Of a stretch of 64,000 nucleotides of DNA, positions 35,531-47,394 are shown one piece after another. Source of the DNA: Cryptomeria japonica (taxonomy: Eukaryota; Streptophyta; Pinopsida; Cupressales; Cupressaceae); contig NC_081407.1 of assembly GCF_030272615.1 (NCBI RefSeq), positions 141,798,897 through 141,862,896 of the forward strand. Reading direction: 5' to 3'. Below the pieces are notes generated by a model. That model did not search any database, was not told the DNA's origin, and saw only the letters and a program-made list of their open reading frames with translations. The position numbers were made by a program, and so were the translations under genes. The number at the start of each line of letters is the position of its first letter. Positions within the stretch are counted from its first letter, which is position 1.

Positions 35531-35899
35531 GTAAATTTGATTGTTTTATTTTGGTATGGATTAGGGTTTATTGTTTGGCCCCTTTTGTCTTTCTATACTA
35601 CTTTTGAGGGATAATCTATGAGTTTCTACATTAGTTATAGTTTTATTAATACCATCTTACTTTTGCAACCTTTCTGTTCTCTTTTAAACATCTTTCAAAA
35701 TTGTTGTTTCCAAGTTAGAAGCATAATTTTCAAGTCGTTAAGCAACACCTATAGCTGCTCCTCATCACTCAAAGTCTCATCCAACACAACCTCCAAAAGT
35801 TTTCACTTCACTAAATCATTTATCAACATTGTGCTCTACATATGTGATTCGATGTACTTCTTACAAACGGAGTGGTGAAGTATATCACCCAAATGTAAC

Positions 35900-38399
35900 A
35901 TGTGCAGATAGGATGACCAGTTAAGGTCCATTTGATCGTGTGCCATAGGTACTCAAAGTACCTTAGAGGTAATGATCGATTCAAACTATAACTGCAACTT
36001 CAAAAATTATGATGTAGAGTATTCGAAGGGACTGGAAGATTCTCCACCAGACATAATACTCCTTTCTTCCTCTATCTTCTTCTCATGTTCTCTCTTTCTC
36101 GGCATCCTTCTGCACATATTCTTGTGTATTATCTAGAATCTCTTCTGCAACAGTTTCCACATTCTTATCAATCTCCATGTGATCACTCAGACCGGTTTCG
36201 AGTCTTCATCATCACCTAATTGCTCATCATCTCTCTTCTTCAAATTAGATGTACTACTACCAACACCAAGTGTACTCCATTTCAAACCAGTTTTTGTGCT
36301 TGTCTTCTCCGCAAGAGAAGACAAAGTATTCTTTATATCTTTTGCAGCCTCAACTACTGCATCCTCAGTCTACTTAACTATCCTTTGATAGTCATTCAGA
36401 TCACCTCCCATTATAATATTCACTTTTTCCTTTGTTTTGAACCTTCTCTTAAGATCATGCACAATCTTGGCTTTATCTTCCTTAGACAAAGGACTACACA
36501 CCATATCTAAAGCTCTTAACATTGGATTCATTCATCAGTGCATCCCTCCTTTTTGTTAAGGCTTCCAAAAAAGTCCACAAGTAACTTTTCTGCAATATCA
36601 TTCACATTCTTATCAAAAGTAATCAGATAATAGCTTTGTATATCTTCTATTTGTCTATTGGAGGGACATTGTTATATAGTTTTGTAGACATCTCCAAGGA
36701 CTCATGTTGATAAATAACATTTATTATACTATCAAAATCAAGCAGTTGATAATCAACCAGAGGGGAATCAGTCTTCTTCTTCTTTCCCTTTGCCTTCTTT
36801 GGTTCTTTCTTCTTCACTTCCTTCCTCTTCTTTGTAGGGGTCTTTGTCAAAGAGACCGAATTTCTCTTTCTTCTACTGAGAGTCACAATGTCCTCTTCTT
36901 CTTCAATATCCTCTTTCTTAACTGTTGTCCTTGTGGTTCTCATTCTAAACACAAACTTTTCATTCTGCACTTCCTCATTTGTGTTGTTGTCAATATTCTC
37001 AACACCAGGCTCTAGACTAACTTTCTCTCTTATTGCCTTTTGTTTAGGTCTTCGTCTTTTCTTTTCACTTGATAGTGCCCTCATTAGGGTTCCAAAGGAA
37101 TCAATCTTTACCAGAGGAGAGGCATAAATTGACCTAGTTATCCTCTATGCTTTCTTTCCAAAGGCTTCTTCTACAGTGGGAAGATCTATCTTTTTGTACA
37201 AGTTCTCCATTCGCTTTGCATCTCCAGTCTCAGCCTTCATCCAAATCATTTTATTCAATAATTCAGTTGCAAACTGCAGTTCCAAATCTTTCAACAGTTT
37301 GATCCATTGACAACTGCAATGAGGTCTCTATAATCTTCTCCACATACTCTTATGATATCTCATAGAGTAGCTCAAGTAGCCAAGTAGTTCTTGGCTCTAC
37401 CACCTCAATGTAACAATGGTCCTTACTAACCAGGAAGGTGATCTCATTTCTTTACTTCTAGACCAAATTGGCAGAAACCCTCTCTCTTGCCTACATATTT
37501 TCTTGGAAAATCTTAAACCAACTGGAATATGCAGTATTATATGCTTCTGTATCATTATTAAAACTCCTAATATGATGTTTTATTTGCACCGCTATAGGAG
37601 TGAACTCATTCCACACCTCACTCTTATCACTTGGGAGCTCTTTCATGAACATAAATGCTAGACATATGATCAGAGACCCATACCCGAACGAATAATTTAT
37701 TTTCTTTGTCCTATCTACATTGTCCAGAAGTCAATGTCTCAAAAGTTCACACTGATCAAAATTCTCTCCTTCAACTACCATCTAATAGGCAAAGTGTATA
37801 ACGGTGGTGGTGGTGAAAACCTCATGGTTTTGATAGTAGATTTTGTATGCCAAACCCTTGGTAACATAGTGGACACTTGAATTAGTGATGTCCTCAATAG
37901 TCATAACTATTCCATCATATTTTGCATTGGTAAGATCAGACACATTATCATTCTTCACCAACTTCAAAACATGAAGTGTACTAGAGGTGCACAACCTTGT
38001 CAAAGCCCTAATGGCATCCTTCATCATCATGTGTGGGCATTCTGGAAACATAAAATATTCATGAATTCAGCTCAAGATTATTTGAATCCATGCATGATCA
38101 TAGCTAAAGTCAGGGAACTCCTTCCAAATATTCAACCCTAACTTTGGAATATGCTTGTATTTTTGTTTGAATGTTGTTAGGTCATCTTCCACAAGTTGTT
38201 TACACAAATTATTGAACCTTGCATGACTAGCCTATGTTAGAGGTGCATAGAGTTAAGTCTTAACATCCTCTATGTACACAATGTCCAATGACACCTTCGA
38301 CAAATCTCCTTCCTTAGCTCTCTTTGTAACCACAAGAAGATAGGGTTTGAATTGCAATCATGGCTTCAAACACATGTAAACAACAATTGGTGTAGCCAT
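35900..38399 (-). pseudogene. Decayed ~830-codon ORF of unrecognised family within an LTR element
   Basis: I do not recognise this protein. It reads from an ATG at 38399 leftward, with stops early on (near 38,360, 38,270, 38,240, 38,067) and a frameshift between 37,500 and 37,085. The N-terminal half is globular (for example 'KYDGIVMTIEDITNSSVHYV', 'FGYGSLIICLAFMFMKELP'). A strongly basic Lys-rich region at 37,084-36,740 looks like a nuclear localisation signal ('KKRKEVKKKEPKKAKGKKKK'). The C-terminal part is charged ('LSKEDKAKIVHDLKRRF'). It lies downstream of the zinc-knuckle gag at 38.9-39.75 kb on the same strand and may be a second ORF of that element. Its layout (globular N-half, charged C-half) parallels the ORF at 1-2848 without clear sequence identity. 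Confidence 0.55.
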
Positions 38400-38929
38400 C
38401 TTGATCAAACACTCAATTAAAAATACAAACTTGCAAAATACCTCGAAACACATTATTGCTAGGGTTAGCACCAAAAACCTCCTTCATACACAATAGAACT
38501 TGAATTCGCAAGATCACAAGTGATCAAAATGAATTCAAAATCACAATTTATCCATTAACTCCACAAAATTAGGTTTTTTCCTTAAATGCATTTAACTGTT
38601 ACATACAAAAAGTTGATACTTTATTACACCAGTAATCACGAATACCTCCGCAAATCACTGCAAACATCTAAAATGTTTTGGAAATACCTACCTAAAATAT
38701 GTCATGCTAAAACCAATCCAAAATGCACACAATAAGGGGGTCCTTAAGATCTCCAAAGATTTCTCCCCCTCAGATAATCCATATTATCTAGTTTCTAGAG
38801 GAAGTATCTGTACCATCAGTAGGTATAGATCCATCCACTATCTTGCCATCTATATTCTCATCAGATTTATTCACGCATGTCTTTCGCATCTTCTTCTTCA
38901 TGTCATTAATGTCAACCTTCTTTTCTAGA

Positions 38930-39753
38930 ATAAAGGTCTTCTCATTCTTTCCTCTATAGAACCTAGTAATATGTCTTTATTTTTTACAATTATAACAAAC
39001 TTGTAGGACCTTGTTGTGGACCACTTCCATTCCTTTTGAAATTAGATATGCACTCAACAGCCTTGTGCCCATATTTGTTGCATGCATAACAATATATATT
39101 AAAAGACTAAACATTTCTACCATAGTTTGTATTCACATATCCATGCATCATTCTACTTCTACATTCATTTGCCTTATGTCCAAACTTATTGCAAGCATAG
39201 CATTGACCATTAAATGGTTGAGATCTGATCTCACTTCTACATTCACCAACTCTATGTCTAAATCTATTGCATGTAAAACATTTACCATTGAAAGATGGAG
39301 AGTACTTAGTTTGAGTGTGAGAAGGATTGCTAAAGTATTTCTTCTTTTGGACCTGGGTGAAACCCTTTTGATCTTCATTTGTCTTCTTAGATTTGTCCTC
39401 GATCTTTTCCTTTCCTTTGACATCTTTGTTGGGTGTTTTAAAACATTCTCCTTTGTCAAATCCCAGTTCGTCTTTGTCTTTAGATGGTTTCTGAGCACTT
39501 AGAATCTCATTAAGCATATCATTGTCACCTTTAAGCTTTGAGTTCTTATCAATTTGTTATTTTTCCTCTTTCAACTCTTTCCTCAACATAACCACTTGTT
39601 CTTCATGCTTGGTGCATTCTTCGGATTTTTTATGTAGCTTTGTTTCAAGATCATCAGTGGTCTTTTTTCCTTCTTCAATTTGTCTTTTCAGATAGGCAAC
39701 ATGTTCTTCTTCTTTCTTGAACCTTTTCTAATAAACCTTTAGATCAGATAGAG
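38930..39753 (-). pseudogene. Gag remnant with coiled coil and 3-4 zinc knuckles
   Basis: Right to left: a coiled-coil-like Lys/Glu-rich region (39,700-39,520), a charged linker, then CCHC knuckles. The knuckles are 'CFTCNRFRHRVGEC' (39,260-39,215), 'CYACNKFGHKANEC' (about 39,205-39,160), 'CYACNKYGHKAVEC' (about 39,095-39,050) and a degenerate fourth near 39,000. They match nucleocapsid binding motifs of plant LTR elements. Stops interrupt the frame. The region ends at 39,753, where another element has inserted; the N-terminal capsid part is not found beyond the insertion. Confidence 0.8.
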
Positions 39754-39758
39754 CAACC

Positions 39759-40253
39759 TATGAGATTTTGCCAAGATCAAGAGCTCAATGAAAAGTACAA
39801 TAGAGAGACAAAATAGATGATAGGAATAAACTCTATTCTATCAAGATAAAAATACTGATCAACTGGATTATCAAAAAAAATTACATACAATGAATATGAG
39901 TCTGCTTATATAGGCAAGGCTATATGGATATGTGAGGACACAAACATGACATGTGGGTCAATGAGAAACAAGGGTAGGTAGCAAATAGGTGTGGTAGGTA
40001 GGAGAAACAATAAAATATTCCACATGAGGTGGATCACCCACCGAAGGTGGAATTATCATCCCGCAATAAGTGGATATGATAAAGTAATAACAAGATCACA
40101 CCATAAAAGGTGGAAATTCTCCTACAACACACTATCCCAATGTCGCACAAACACCCAAGTGTCTCATACCCAAACTACTATGTTATGCATTTACCTAAGT
40201 AAACTTAAGTAAAGTGTAATTATATCCAAGATGAATAAATAATTACACCAACA
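39759..40253 (-). repeat. 3' LTR of the gag-protease element
   Basis: Reads tatgagatttt at its outer end, where the partner has tgtgagatttt (TG changed to TA), and ends accaaca. It has the minus-strand TATA-like tatataag at 39905-39912. Confidence 0.9.
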
Positions 40254-40264
40254 CCCCCCCTTAA
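40254..40264 (-). other. Polypurine tract
   Basis: The minus strand reads ttaaggggggg directly before the 3' LTR start tgttggt. Confidence 0.8.
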
Positions 40265-40474
40265 GTGCAACTTAGGGGAATGCACTTAAGTCTACAATGC
40301 AACTAAGCAATGCAAGATGGGTCCCATCTACTAGGCCATGTTAGGTACCCATGTACAAATGTAAATGCATGCAAACCAATGCAATCTCTTATAAAGTGGG
40401 GAAAGAGAGAAAAACCCAATGGGAAAAAAACCCTCCCCCAAAAAAGAGAGATGGAAACTATATCCAAAGAACTC

Positions 40475-41220
40475 TCATAGAAGTATGTGAAGGACAAAAC
40501 CCCATGTGAGGAAAAAGTCCCCCCCATATGAGAGAAGAAGAAGAGAGACTAGGTAGCCCCCCCTCAATGTAGAATTTGCACCAATGGTAGAAGCTCGAAG
40601 ATGAATGAAGAAAATGCTCCATGAATGTCGAACAACGTTCCTCTCTTTAGGAAGAAACAAAACCAAAGGTGTATCCATGAAGTCTCCCCATTCATGAAGG
40701 GAAGATGTAGGAAAAAATCTCATGATGAATGAAATCTCTGAAAATTGCTCAAGTGTCCCCATGTCGATGCTGAAAGGTGCCCCCTCCAAAGGTGGTGAAC
40801 TACTCCACACTGCTGAAAAAGGCACTCCAAGATCTAGTGGAGAAGAATGTAGAACAAGTCCCAAAGACTCACATGTCTCCTCTAAACATAAAGAGACCTC
40901 CTCCAACTATTATACAAAAGTATCCACAATCATGTCAACCTCTAAAGAATGATCATGTAGAGAATGCACAAGAGGGTCAGAGTGTTCCCTCAAAACAATC
41001 GAAGAAGGATCATTGATGTCTCCCAAATCTGCAATGTAGGAATCCACAAACAAACCTGCAATGTCTGTCAAGTAGGCATCCCAATCAACTGAAGCTAGAA
41101 GACAATAAATATCCTGTTGCACTGAATCACAAGAAGGAAATTTTTTTGCACTAGTTGCATCATCGGGTGCAATAGGTGATGTGATATCAATAGGAGGGAT
41201 GAAATGCAAGGCTCAAGAAC
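40475..41220 (-). pseudogene. Unassigned 3' coding-like region of the gag-protease element
   Basis: Two open stretches (41,209-40,910 and 40,906-40,475) follow the gag-pre-integrase part, where integrase would be expected. They have no integrase, RT or RNase H motif. The second, 143 codons, has hydrophobic segments ('YLVSLLLLSYGGDFFLTWGF'). Whether they encode a product or are derived from non-coding filler is unknown. Confidence 0.35.
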
Positions 41221-41910
41221 GGGGTCACATGTGAGAATCCCCAAGTTCAAGTACCCAAAGTTCTCCTCAAAATATGAATCATCATGTGAAGAATCAACCT
41301 CATCAATAGGACCAAAATGTGAAAAGGAGTACAACCGAGATGCATGATCAACAACTCCAATCGCAATGATAATTCTAGTCTCCAAGTCTCTAATGATAAC
41401 TGAATCAGGTGTGAACTCTACAGTTTTCCTAGTTGCCCCATGTGTGATTTGATAGATGGAAAGAAGATTGTTTGTCAAGTGGGGTACACACAACAAATCA
41501 TTGAAGGAGTTATCCCTAATGGCAATAGATCATTTCCCAATCACATCTGTGTATGTATGATTGCCCATCAAAATATGTGCCATGGTGCAAGGCTCAAATG
41601 AAGAGAACATAGACTGCGAAGATGCCATATGATGAGAAGCCCCTGAATCTAGAAGCCATCTCCTTGAATCATGACTTGTAGTAGCACAAAGAGCTTGTCC
41701 CTTTCCTTTATCTATCCCAAAAGAGTTATCCTTTCCTTTATCCTTTTCTTTGGAAGAAAAAGTCGATGTAGACATTCTAGAAGGCAAACTAATTTTCTTC
41801 TTCTCAAGAATATTCTTCAACTCATCAATATCCTTCTTGTAACAACGATGTTCATCATGTCCTAACTTCTTACAATATGTACAAAAAAGATTGTCCTTAG
41901 ATTTCCTCTT
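41095..41910 (-). pseudogene. Zinc knuckle, protease and gag-pre-integrase of the nested element
   Basis: One frame, with a single stop at 41530-41532. It opens with a CCHC knuckle 'CTYCKKLGHDEHRC' near 41,885, then a linker and a retroviral-type aspartic protease start 'WLLDSGASHHMASS' with an intact Asp-Ser-Gly. It continues 'PHLTNNLLSIYQITHG', the conserved gag-pre-integrase lead-in, and ends before the integrase core. It is frameshifted relative to the gag frame at about 41,900-41,930. Confidence 0.85.
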
Positions 41911-42698
41911 AGGTGAGAATGTTGAATCTCCTTGTTGTGAGATGATGATTGTGCTCCATCTTGTTGTGGTTTAGACTTAGGTTGCTTTTGGTTCTTGCCT
42001 TTTTCTTGATTGCTTTGATTCCCTTCATTAGCCACCAAAGCTTGTGACTTTGAAGAATTGAGAATCCCCATCTTGGTCAACTTAGATTGTTCAAGTATCA
42101 ACATCTTCGTGAATGCATCAAATGAGGGAGAAGTGTATGAGAAACCTTGAGCTAACCTATGGGTGTGAATGATAGATACAAAGGTTGCATACTCTAATGG
42201 AAGCTTGTCCAACAAGTTATAAACCAATTGAGCATCCTTTTTGTCAATGCCACAATCCTTTAGCTTTGCTCTTAGCTCATTTGCTTTTATGACATAATCT
42301 TGGATTGTATCAAAATCCTTGGGATCCAAAGTTGTGAGCTCACTATCAAGCTTGTAGCCCTTAATTTCATCAATTTGGCCATACAATTTGTCATAAATAT
42401 CCCAAGCCTCTTTAATTATTATACACTTATCAATGTGAAAAATGAGGTCATCTGATACATACTTTCTCAAAGTTCCAAGTGCCATAGCATTCGTAGTGAT
42501 CCATTCAATTTGAGCATTATGATTAGCCTTACGATCAAGTGGTGTTGTTATAGTTCCATTTACATAATGAATGAGTCCTTTTTCCATTAGTTTACTCCAA
42601 GACTTTATCTTCCATGATGCATAATTATGAGGAGTTAAAAGTGGAAGTTTAGGAGAACCCATAGCACCAAAATGAAAAAACACAAGAGAGAGGCACAA
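41862..42698 (-). CDS. Copia-type Gag (capsid) of the nested gag-protease element
   Basis: A 278-codon open frame whose likely start is the ATG near 42,662 ('MGSPKLPLLTPHNYASWKIK'); 42698 is an upstream alternative. It matches the UBN2/Retrotran_gag capsid layout: 'NYASWK', 'WITTNAMALGTLRKYVSDDL', 'KEAWDIYDKLYG', 'LRAKLKDCGIDKKDAQLVYN' and 'LLDKLPLEYATFVS'. A basic Gln/Lys-rich tail follows ('GKNQKQPKSKPQQ'). The last ~25 codons are out of frame relative to the knuckle-protease region, so a frameshift ends the true gag near 41,920. The capsid itself has no internal stop, unlike the other elements here. Confidence 0.88.
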   Translation of the reverse strand: MCLSLVFFHFGAMGSPKLPLLTPHNYASWKIKSWSKLMEKGLIHYVNGTITTPLDRKANHNAQIEWITTNAMALGTLRKYVSDDLIFHIDKCIIIKEAWDIYDKLYGQIDEIKGYKLDSELTTLDPKDFDTIQDYVIKANELRAKLKDCGIDKKDAQLVYNLLDKLPLEYATFVSIIHTHRLAQGFSYTSPSFDAFTKMLILEQSKLTKMGILNSSKSQALVANEGNQSNQEKGKNQKQPKSKPQQDGAQSSSHNKEIQHSHLRGNLRTIFFVHIVRS

Positions 42699-42699
42699 T

Positions 42700-44254
42700 C
42701 ACACAAGACACCCCCCCCCCCAAATGATGATTTGGCACTTTATACTTAGTGTGTATACAATGGGCCCCTTGAAAAACAAGGCAAGGTGGACTTCTGATTT
42801 CAACTTTACAAATTCTCAAAATGAGATATAAAAGACTTCAACAAATACTGCTAGTGATCTAAACTAAGATCCAAGTACCAAATAGGTCAAAAATGATCAA
42901 ATACTGAAAGAACAATTTCTACTCAAAATCATTGCAAACTAATGGCAAATTATGAAAGTACACAAAAAATTATGCACTTTCAAAAAAAACGGCACCTAAA
43001 AAGGAGGTCGTATGACCCCAAACAAAGCCTCTGAAGTTGCAAAATCTAGGATTAGACAGGTACAGTCATGAAAATCTGCAAATTCTGAAAAATCTGTCCA
43101 TCAAAATCAGAAAATTCTTCCACCACTGCAAAGAGCACGAAAAATTAGCCCATTTCAAAAAACAATTGCACCAAAAAAGGAGCCAATATGAGCAAGTTAC
43201 GACCTCCTGAAATCGAACTGCAAAACTGAAAAGCCCATTGGAGAGCGGGTCAATTTTTTTCAAAAAACCACTTACGTGTGTTGACATCAGCATTTCACTT
43301 CATTAAAATTGATGGTCGTATTCCTGTCAAAATGGTCGTTGCACCCTTCTCCCCGATCATATGAAAAGATGACGTGACAATCAATACAATGACTAAGTGT
43401 TGGTGTGGCATCGTACAATGATTGTGTGCTGACAGGACTGACTGGATGAATTGCCATGTGGTGGCTTGCGTGGCACCTAGGAATGTCGAGGGTTGTCAGG
43501 GGTTGACGGCACGGGGAATGTCGAAAGTCGGGGCTGTGGGAGCTGGAAAGTCGCTGGGGGAGATCGCAGAGGCCGGACGGAGGTGGCAGGTCCGGGGTTG
43601 GACGACATAGACACTCGAGTATGGCAGGAGCACCAAGCATGGCAACGACAGCTGAGCACGACAACGGCCGCATAAAAAAGAACTAGCGATGGAGTGGACA
43701 ACCTAGCGGTCGACGGTCAGATGAGCACGCCGAAGTGGTGTTGCCGAGAGATCACGAGAGACAGGATTGTCGGGGACCGGACTGTCAGGTCCGGCAGGGG
43801 TACGAGCATGGGCCCGCCAACAATAATAAATACCCTGCAAAATTTTAATATAAGCCTGTAGTACGGGAGTTTGCGGGGGTGGGGGTTATGACCCCCCCCC
43901 CGGAAAAAAAAATAAAATTTGATTTTTTAAAAAATAATAAAACCTTTACAATAAATTTTTTTAAATGCCCCCTCCCATTTATAAAATTTTCTGCGAATAT
44001 ATAAATGAATTTTTGAAAATAAAATTCAAAGGAAAATTTTAATTTTTTTTTTTTGAAAAATCCCTACAAATATAGCAGAATTGGCGAAATTATTTCCCTC
44101 ACCAAAATAGGTCGAATGTATACTCAAAATTTATGGAAACGGCTTCCCGGATTCAATGGTGATGTCCAAATTGCCATAGGATGCACCTAGAAAGGGCAGG
44201 TCCCTAGATCTGAAATTGAAGCCTCCAAAATGACTAATCAATGAAGCCCTATAG
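42700..44254 (-). other. Long leader of the nested element
   Basis: About 1.5 kb between the primer site and gag. A ~170-base module repeats imperfectly (42,962-43,041 and 43,137-43,226, sharing 'aaggag' and 'caaaa' blocks). 43,430-43,820 is clearly GC- and CpG-rich with clustered 'gtcg', 'cgg' and 'cgac', unlike the AT-rich interior; a poly-C/poly-A tract lies at 43,890-43,910. Small open frames in it are likely spurious. Confidence 0.55.
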
Positions 44255-44266
44255 GCTCTAATACCA
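44255..44266 (-). other. Primer-binding site, tRNA-iMet variant
   Basis: The minus strand reads tggtattagagc, one change from the usual tggtatcagagc, immediately adjacent to the 5' LTR. Confidence 0.85.
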
Positions 44267-44763
44267 TGTGAGATTTTGCCAAGATCAGGAGCTCAATGAA
44301 AAGTACAATAGAGAGACAAAATAGATTATAGGAATAAATTGTATTCTATCAAGATGAAAATACTGATCAACTGGATCATCAAAAGTTTTTAAATACAATT
44401 AAAAAAAAAATGAGCCTGCTTATATAGGCAAGGCTATATGGATATGCGAGCACATAAACATGACATGTTGTTCAATAAGAAACAAGGGTAGGTATGAAAT
44501 AGGTGTGGTAGGTAGGAGAAACAATAAAATATTCCACATGAGGTGGATCGCCCACCGAAGGTGGAATTATCATCCCACAATAAGTGGATATGATAAAGTA
44601 ATAACAAGATCACACCATAAAAGTTGGAAATTCTCCTACAACACACTATCCCAATGTAGCACAAACACCCAAGTGTCACATACCCAAACTACTATGTTAT
44701 GCATGTACCTAAGTAAACTTAAGTAAAGTATATATCCAAGATGAATAAATAATTATACCAACA
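44267..44763 (-). repeat. 5' LTR of the gag-protease element
   Basis: Begins tgtgagatttt beside the primer site and ends accaaca. A minus-strand TATA-like tatataag at 44419-44426 is shared with the partner LTR, consistent with a promoter. Confidence 0.9.
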
Positions 44764-44904
44764 CAACGCTTAATTATAATTCAAGATCTACAACTATATC
44801 AATATCTCATTCATATTGTTCCATAGCATCCAAATCTTCAAATTTAAACATTGTGTTCAAATCTTCGATATATCTTAGTGTTACACTATTTTTTCAAGAA
44901 CCTT

Positions 44905-44916
44905 GCTCTGATACCA
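44905..44916 (-). other. Primer-binding site of the outer element
   Basis: The minus strand reads tggtatcagagc. It lies outside the nested element's right flank, so it belongs to the host element whose gag remnant is at 38.9-39.75 kb. Confidence 0.8.
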
Positions 44917-44918
44917 AT

Positions 44919-46389
44919 TATTGAACATTTCCAGATGCTGAGGAGGGGGGGGGGGGGGTAGTGGGGTGAATCAACATATATTAATACTTATCCAAATTAA
45001 TTACCATTCATTCCAATGACCATGTGTGCAGAAGTAAATAATTGAAAAATAAAAGAGAAATCACATATGAACACCAAGATTTTGTGTGAAAAAACAAATG
45101 AGGGAAAACCATAGTGAGAACTATCCCACTATATGAAAACAGGTTACAAAGTTTTAGGCTCAAGGCCAAGGAAGCTCAATGATCTTGATTTTGACTTGCA
45201 AGGCTAAGGTGCAAAATTTTAGAGCAAGATACAATGGACTTGCAAACACTGAAGATTGCTTCTTCAGGGAAAGATACAATAGATCTAAATACAATGAATC
45301 AATATTGTTGAATTACGAAGAAACACATCCTCTAAAATGCTAATCACAATCCAATATCATTACACATCTTAACTGACTTCATTAATCGTCAACTACACTT
45401 GCGAACCTTCACACTCACAAGATACATCATACACTACATCACATCTCACATTCACATCACACACCATCCTCCAAACATATTTCATCTTTATATACCATTT
45501 GCAACCAAAGAAACATCAATTTGGTCAACCTAATTAGATGTAACGTGTAGGATACAAACAGTTTGCCCCAAAAAATTCCAAGGCAATATGAAAAGAAGAA
45601 TAAAATGTCTAAAGGTTCACACCATATTGGCACACCTTCCTATCCATCTCATAACAACTACACATGCTACTGCATGGACTCAAACTGCATAGGTCAACTC
45701 AAAAGGATATAACCATTAAAGCACACCAACCAAACTTACTCAAAAAATGATGTATACCACCAAGACTCTTTCAGATGATCAACATAGCATCACCTAACAC
45801 CAACGTACTCAAATCACAAGGCCAGACTATCAAAACAACTGAAAGTAGAGGAAAGCAACACATTCCTACAAATTGTCATGTTGCCACTGTACAAGCTGAT
45901 ACTCAAACCATCACAACTTCAATTGTAGATCAAATAAGAACATAAAAATTGGGATCAATCAACCATTTTCATCCACCAACATCATACTACAATTTCTAGC
46001 AATGATGAAGTAATGCACCACAATGCGAACCATAAAACTATACCTAGTCTAATATACTATTCACCGGGACAAACACCTTTAGCGAACTTCAACCACAGAC
46101 CACAAAATACACCTCCAAAGTTCTGGAAAAGTCATAAGACAACAAAATATACTATCTAAAGCAACTACAATCAATCTCCACATATCCACTCGAACTCATA
46201 ACCAATCCTCTAATACTGTATTACTATCCTTTGATACTGCATTACTTTGCAACACAACTACTCAGGCTTTTGGACCAAGGTTATCATCAATGACAACAAG
46301 TTTGACATCAATGAAAAAACAAATTCATATTTGCAACATACATACTACAATTTAAAATTCATAAGCATTGGATGGAAACTTTACCAACA
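44919..46389 (-). repeat. 5' LTR of the outer element (~1.47 kb)
   Basis: Begins tattgaac (TG changed to TA) two bases from the primer site and ends accaaca at 46389, so on the minus strand it starts tgttggtaaa. A G-run lies at about 44943-44957, as in the 17 kb copia LTR. No partner LTR was found to the left, so its 3' LTR seems lost beyond about 35.9 kb. Confidence 0.7.
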
Positions 46390-46410
46390 CTCTACATGGG
46401 CCAATTTTCT

Positions 46411-46615
46411 TTTATTTTGACTTATTATATGTTCCTTGTGAGAACCTTTGTTTTCTTAAATGTGCCAAATCCAAATCACCTGCCTAGAGCTCTTATTATC
46501 TTCTATGCATTTTATTTATTTTAACTTATTATATGTTCCTTTTGGGAACCTCTTTTTTCTTAAATGTGCCAAATCCAAACCACCTACCTAGAGATCTTAT
46601 TCTCTTCACGTAATT
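46411..46615. repeat. 104-bp tandem duplication
   Basis: Units starting 'tttatttt' at 46411 and 46515 share 'cttattatatgttcct' and 'cttaaatgtgccaaatccaa'. Confidence 0.85.
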
Positions 46616-46619
46616 TATT

Positions 46620-47394
46620 ACAATGTGCAATGTTATTTTAAAGGAATTCGGCATGCATTCATTTATGATACTTTGATTTTTGATAATTAAGGGGGAATTA
46701 AGTGATCATTCAAATATCATCACATTTTTTAAAGGGGCATTCCAAAAAGACTTTAATTAGAGCACCTAAAAATATCTAATTTTAGAGTACACCATCTTAG
46801 AGAGCATTTGCATGTTTGAAGTTAATTTTCCTTGATCTTTTTCGATGGCCACAAATCCAATCTTTTCTAAGGGTTGCCTTTCAAGAACTTGTTCTCTAGC
46901 AATTAGACAACCTTATAAAAGTATTCGTAAATACCACCAATATTCATAATAGATAAAGCAATAACAAATTTGACGAATGAGGAAACAAAGTGCACATTTT
47001 ATGTGATCAAGTATATGACCAACTATTACAACCATGCCCATAAAAATGACCCAATCATGAATTCGACCTTTCATAATGATAATAGACTATTCTAATCCTA
47101 CTATTAAATATAAACATAGATTCATCATTTCTAATTCCAAAACCTATAAACTTAAATATTTTAACATATTTGTTTAAAACTAGACACCCATAATTTTACA
47201 CTATCACTCCCACAACCATTTATTAATCAAATGGGAATCAGGCTACTATAAGGAAAGTTTATAGCATGAACTTGACTTTGGCTTGGCTTTCCTCCCCCAC
47301 AACATTGAGTTTATTTTATTTGAGATATATTCCAATTCCTTTTTTAGTGTTTGTCCTCCTTACACTGGTCAAGACTATAACTCTCAAACCCACT
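46620..47394. other. No feature recognised
   Basis: AT-rich DNA without a coding frame. It may extend the degraded NRT2 flank copy that begins near 47,395. Confidence 0.35.

Larger units (their letters stand above)
39759..44763 (-). mobile_element. Nested LTR element with gag and protease but no integrase/RT (TR-GAG-like)
   Basis: Two ~495-bp LTRs (39759-40253 and 44267-44763), roughly 90% identical by eye, flank a 4.0 kb interior. A near-matching target duplication, caacc (39754-39758) and caacg (44764-44768), a polypurine tract and an initiator-Met primer site complete a full element in minus orientation. The interior codes for copia-type gag, a protease with intact catalytic triplet and a gag-pre-integrase-like segment. 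No integrase core, reverse transcriptase or RNase H motif was found. It sits inside the gag of an older element. Known gag-only non-autonomous LTR elements are called TR-GAGs. Confidence 0.88.

Noticed and set aside
40303-41016. Plus-strand frames in the gag-protease element
   Set aside because: Opposite to the element's transcription and antisense to its minus-strand frames; no signature.
43422-43701. Overlapping small ORFs in the GC-rich leader
   Set aside because: Several frames on both strands are open because of high GC; no conserved domain.
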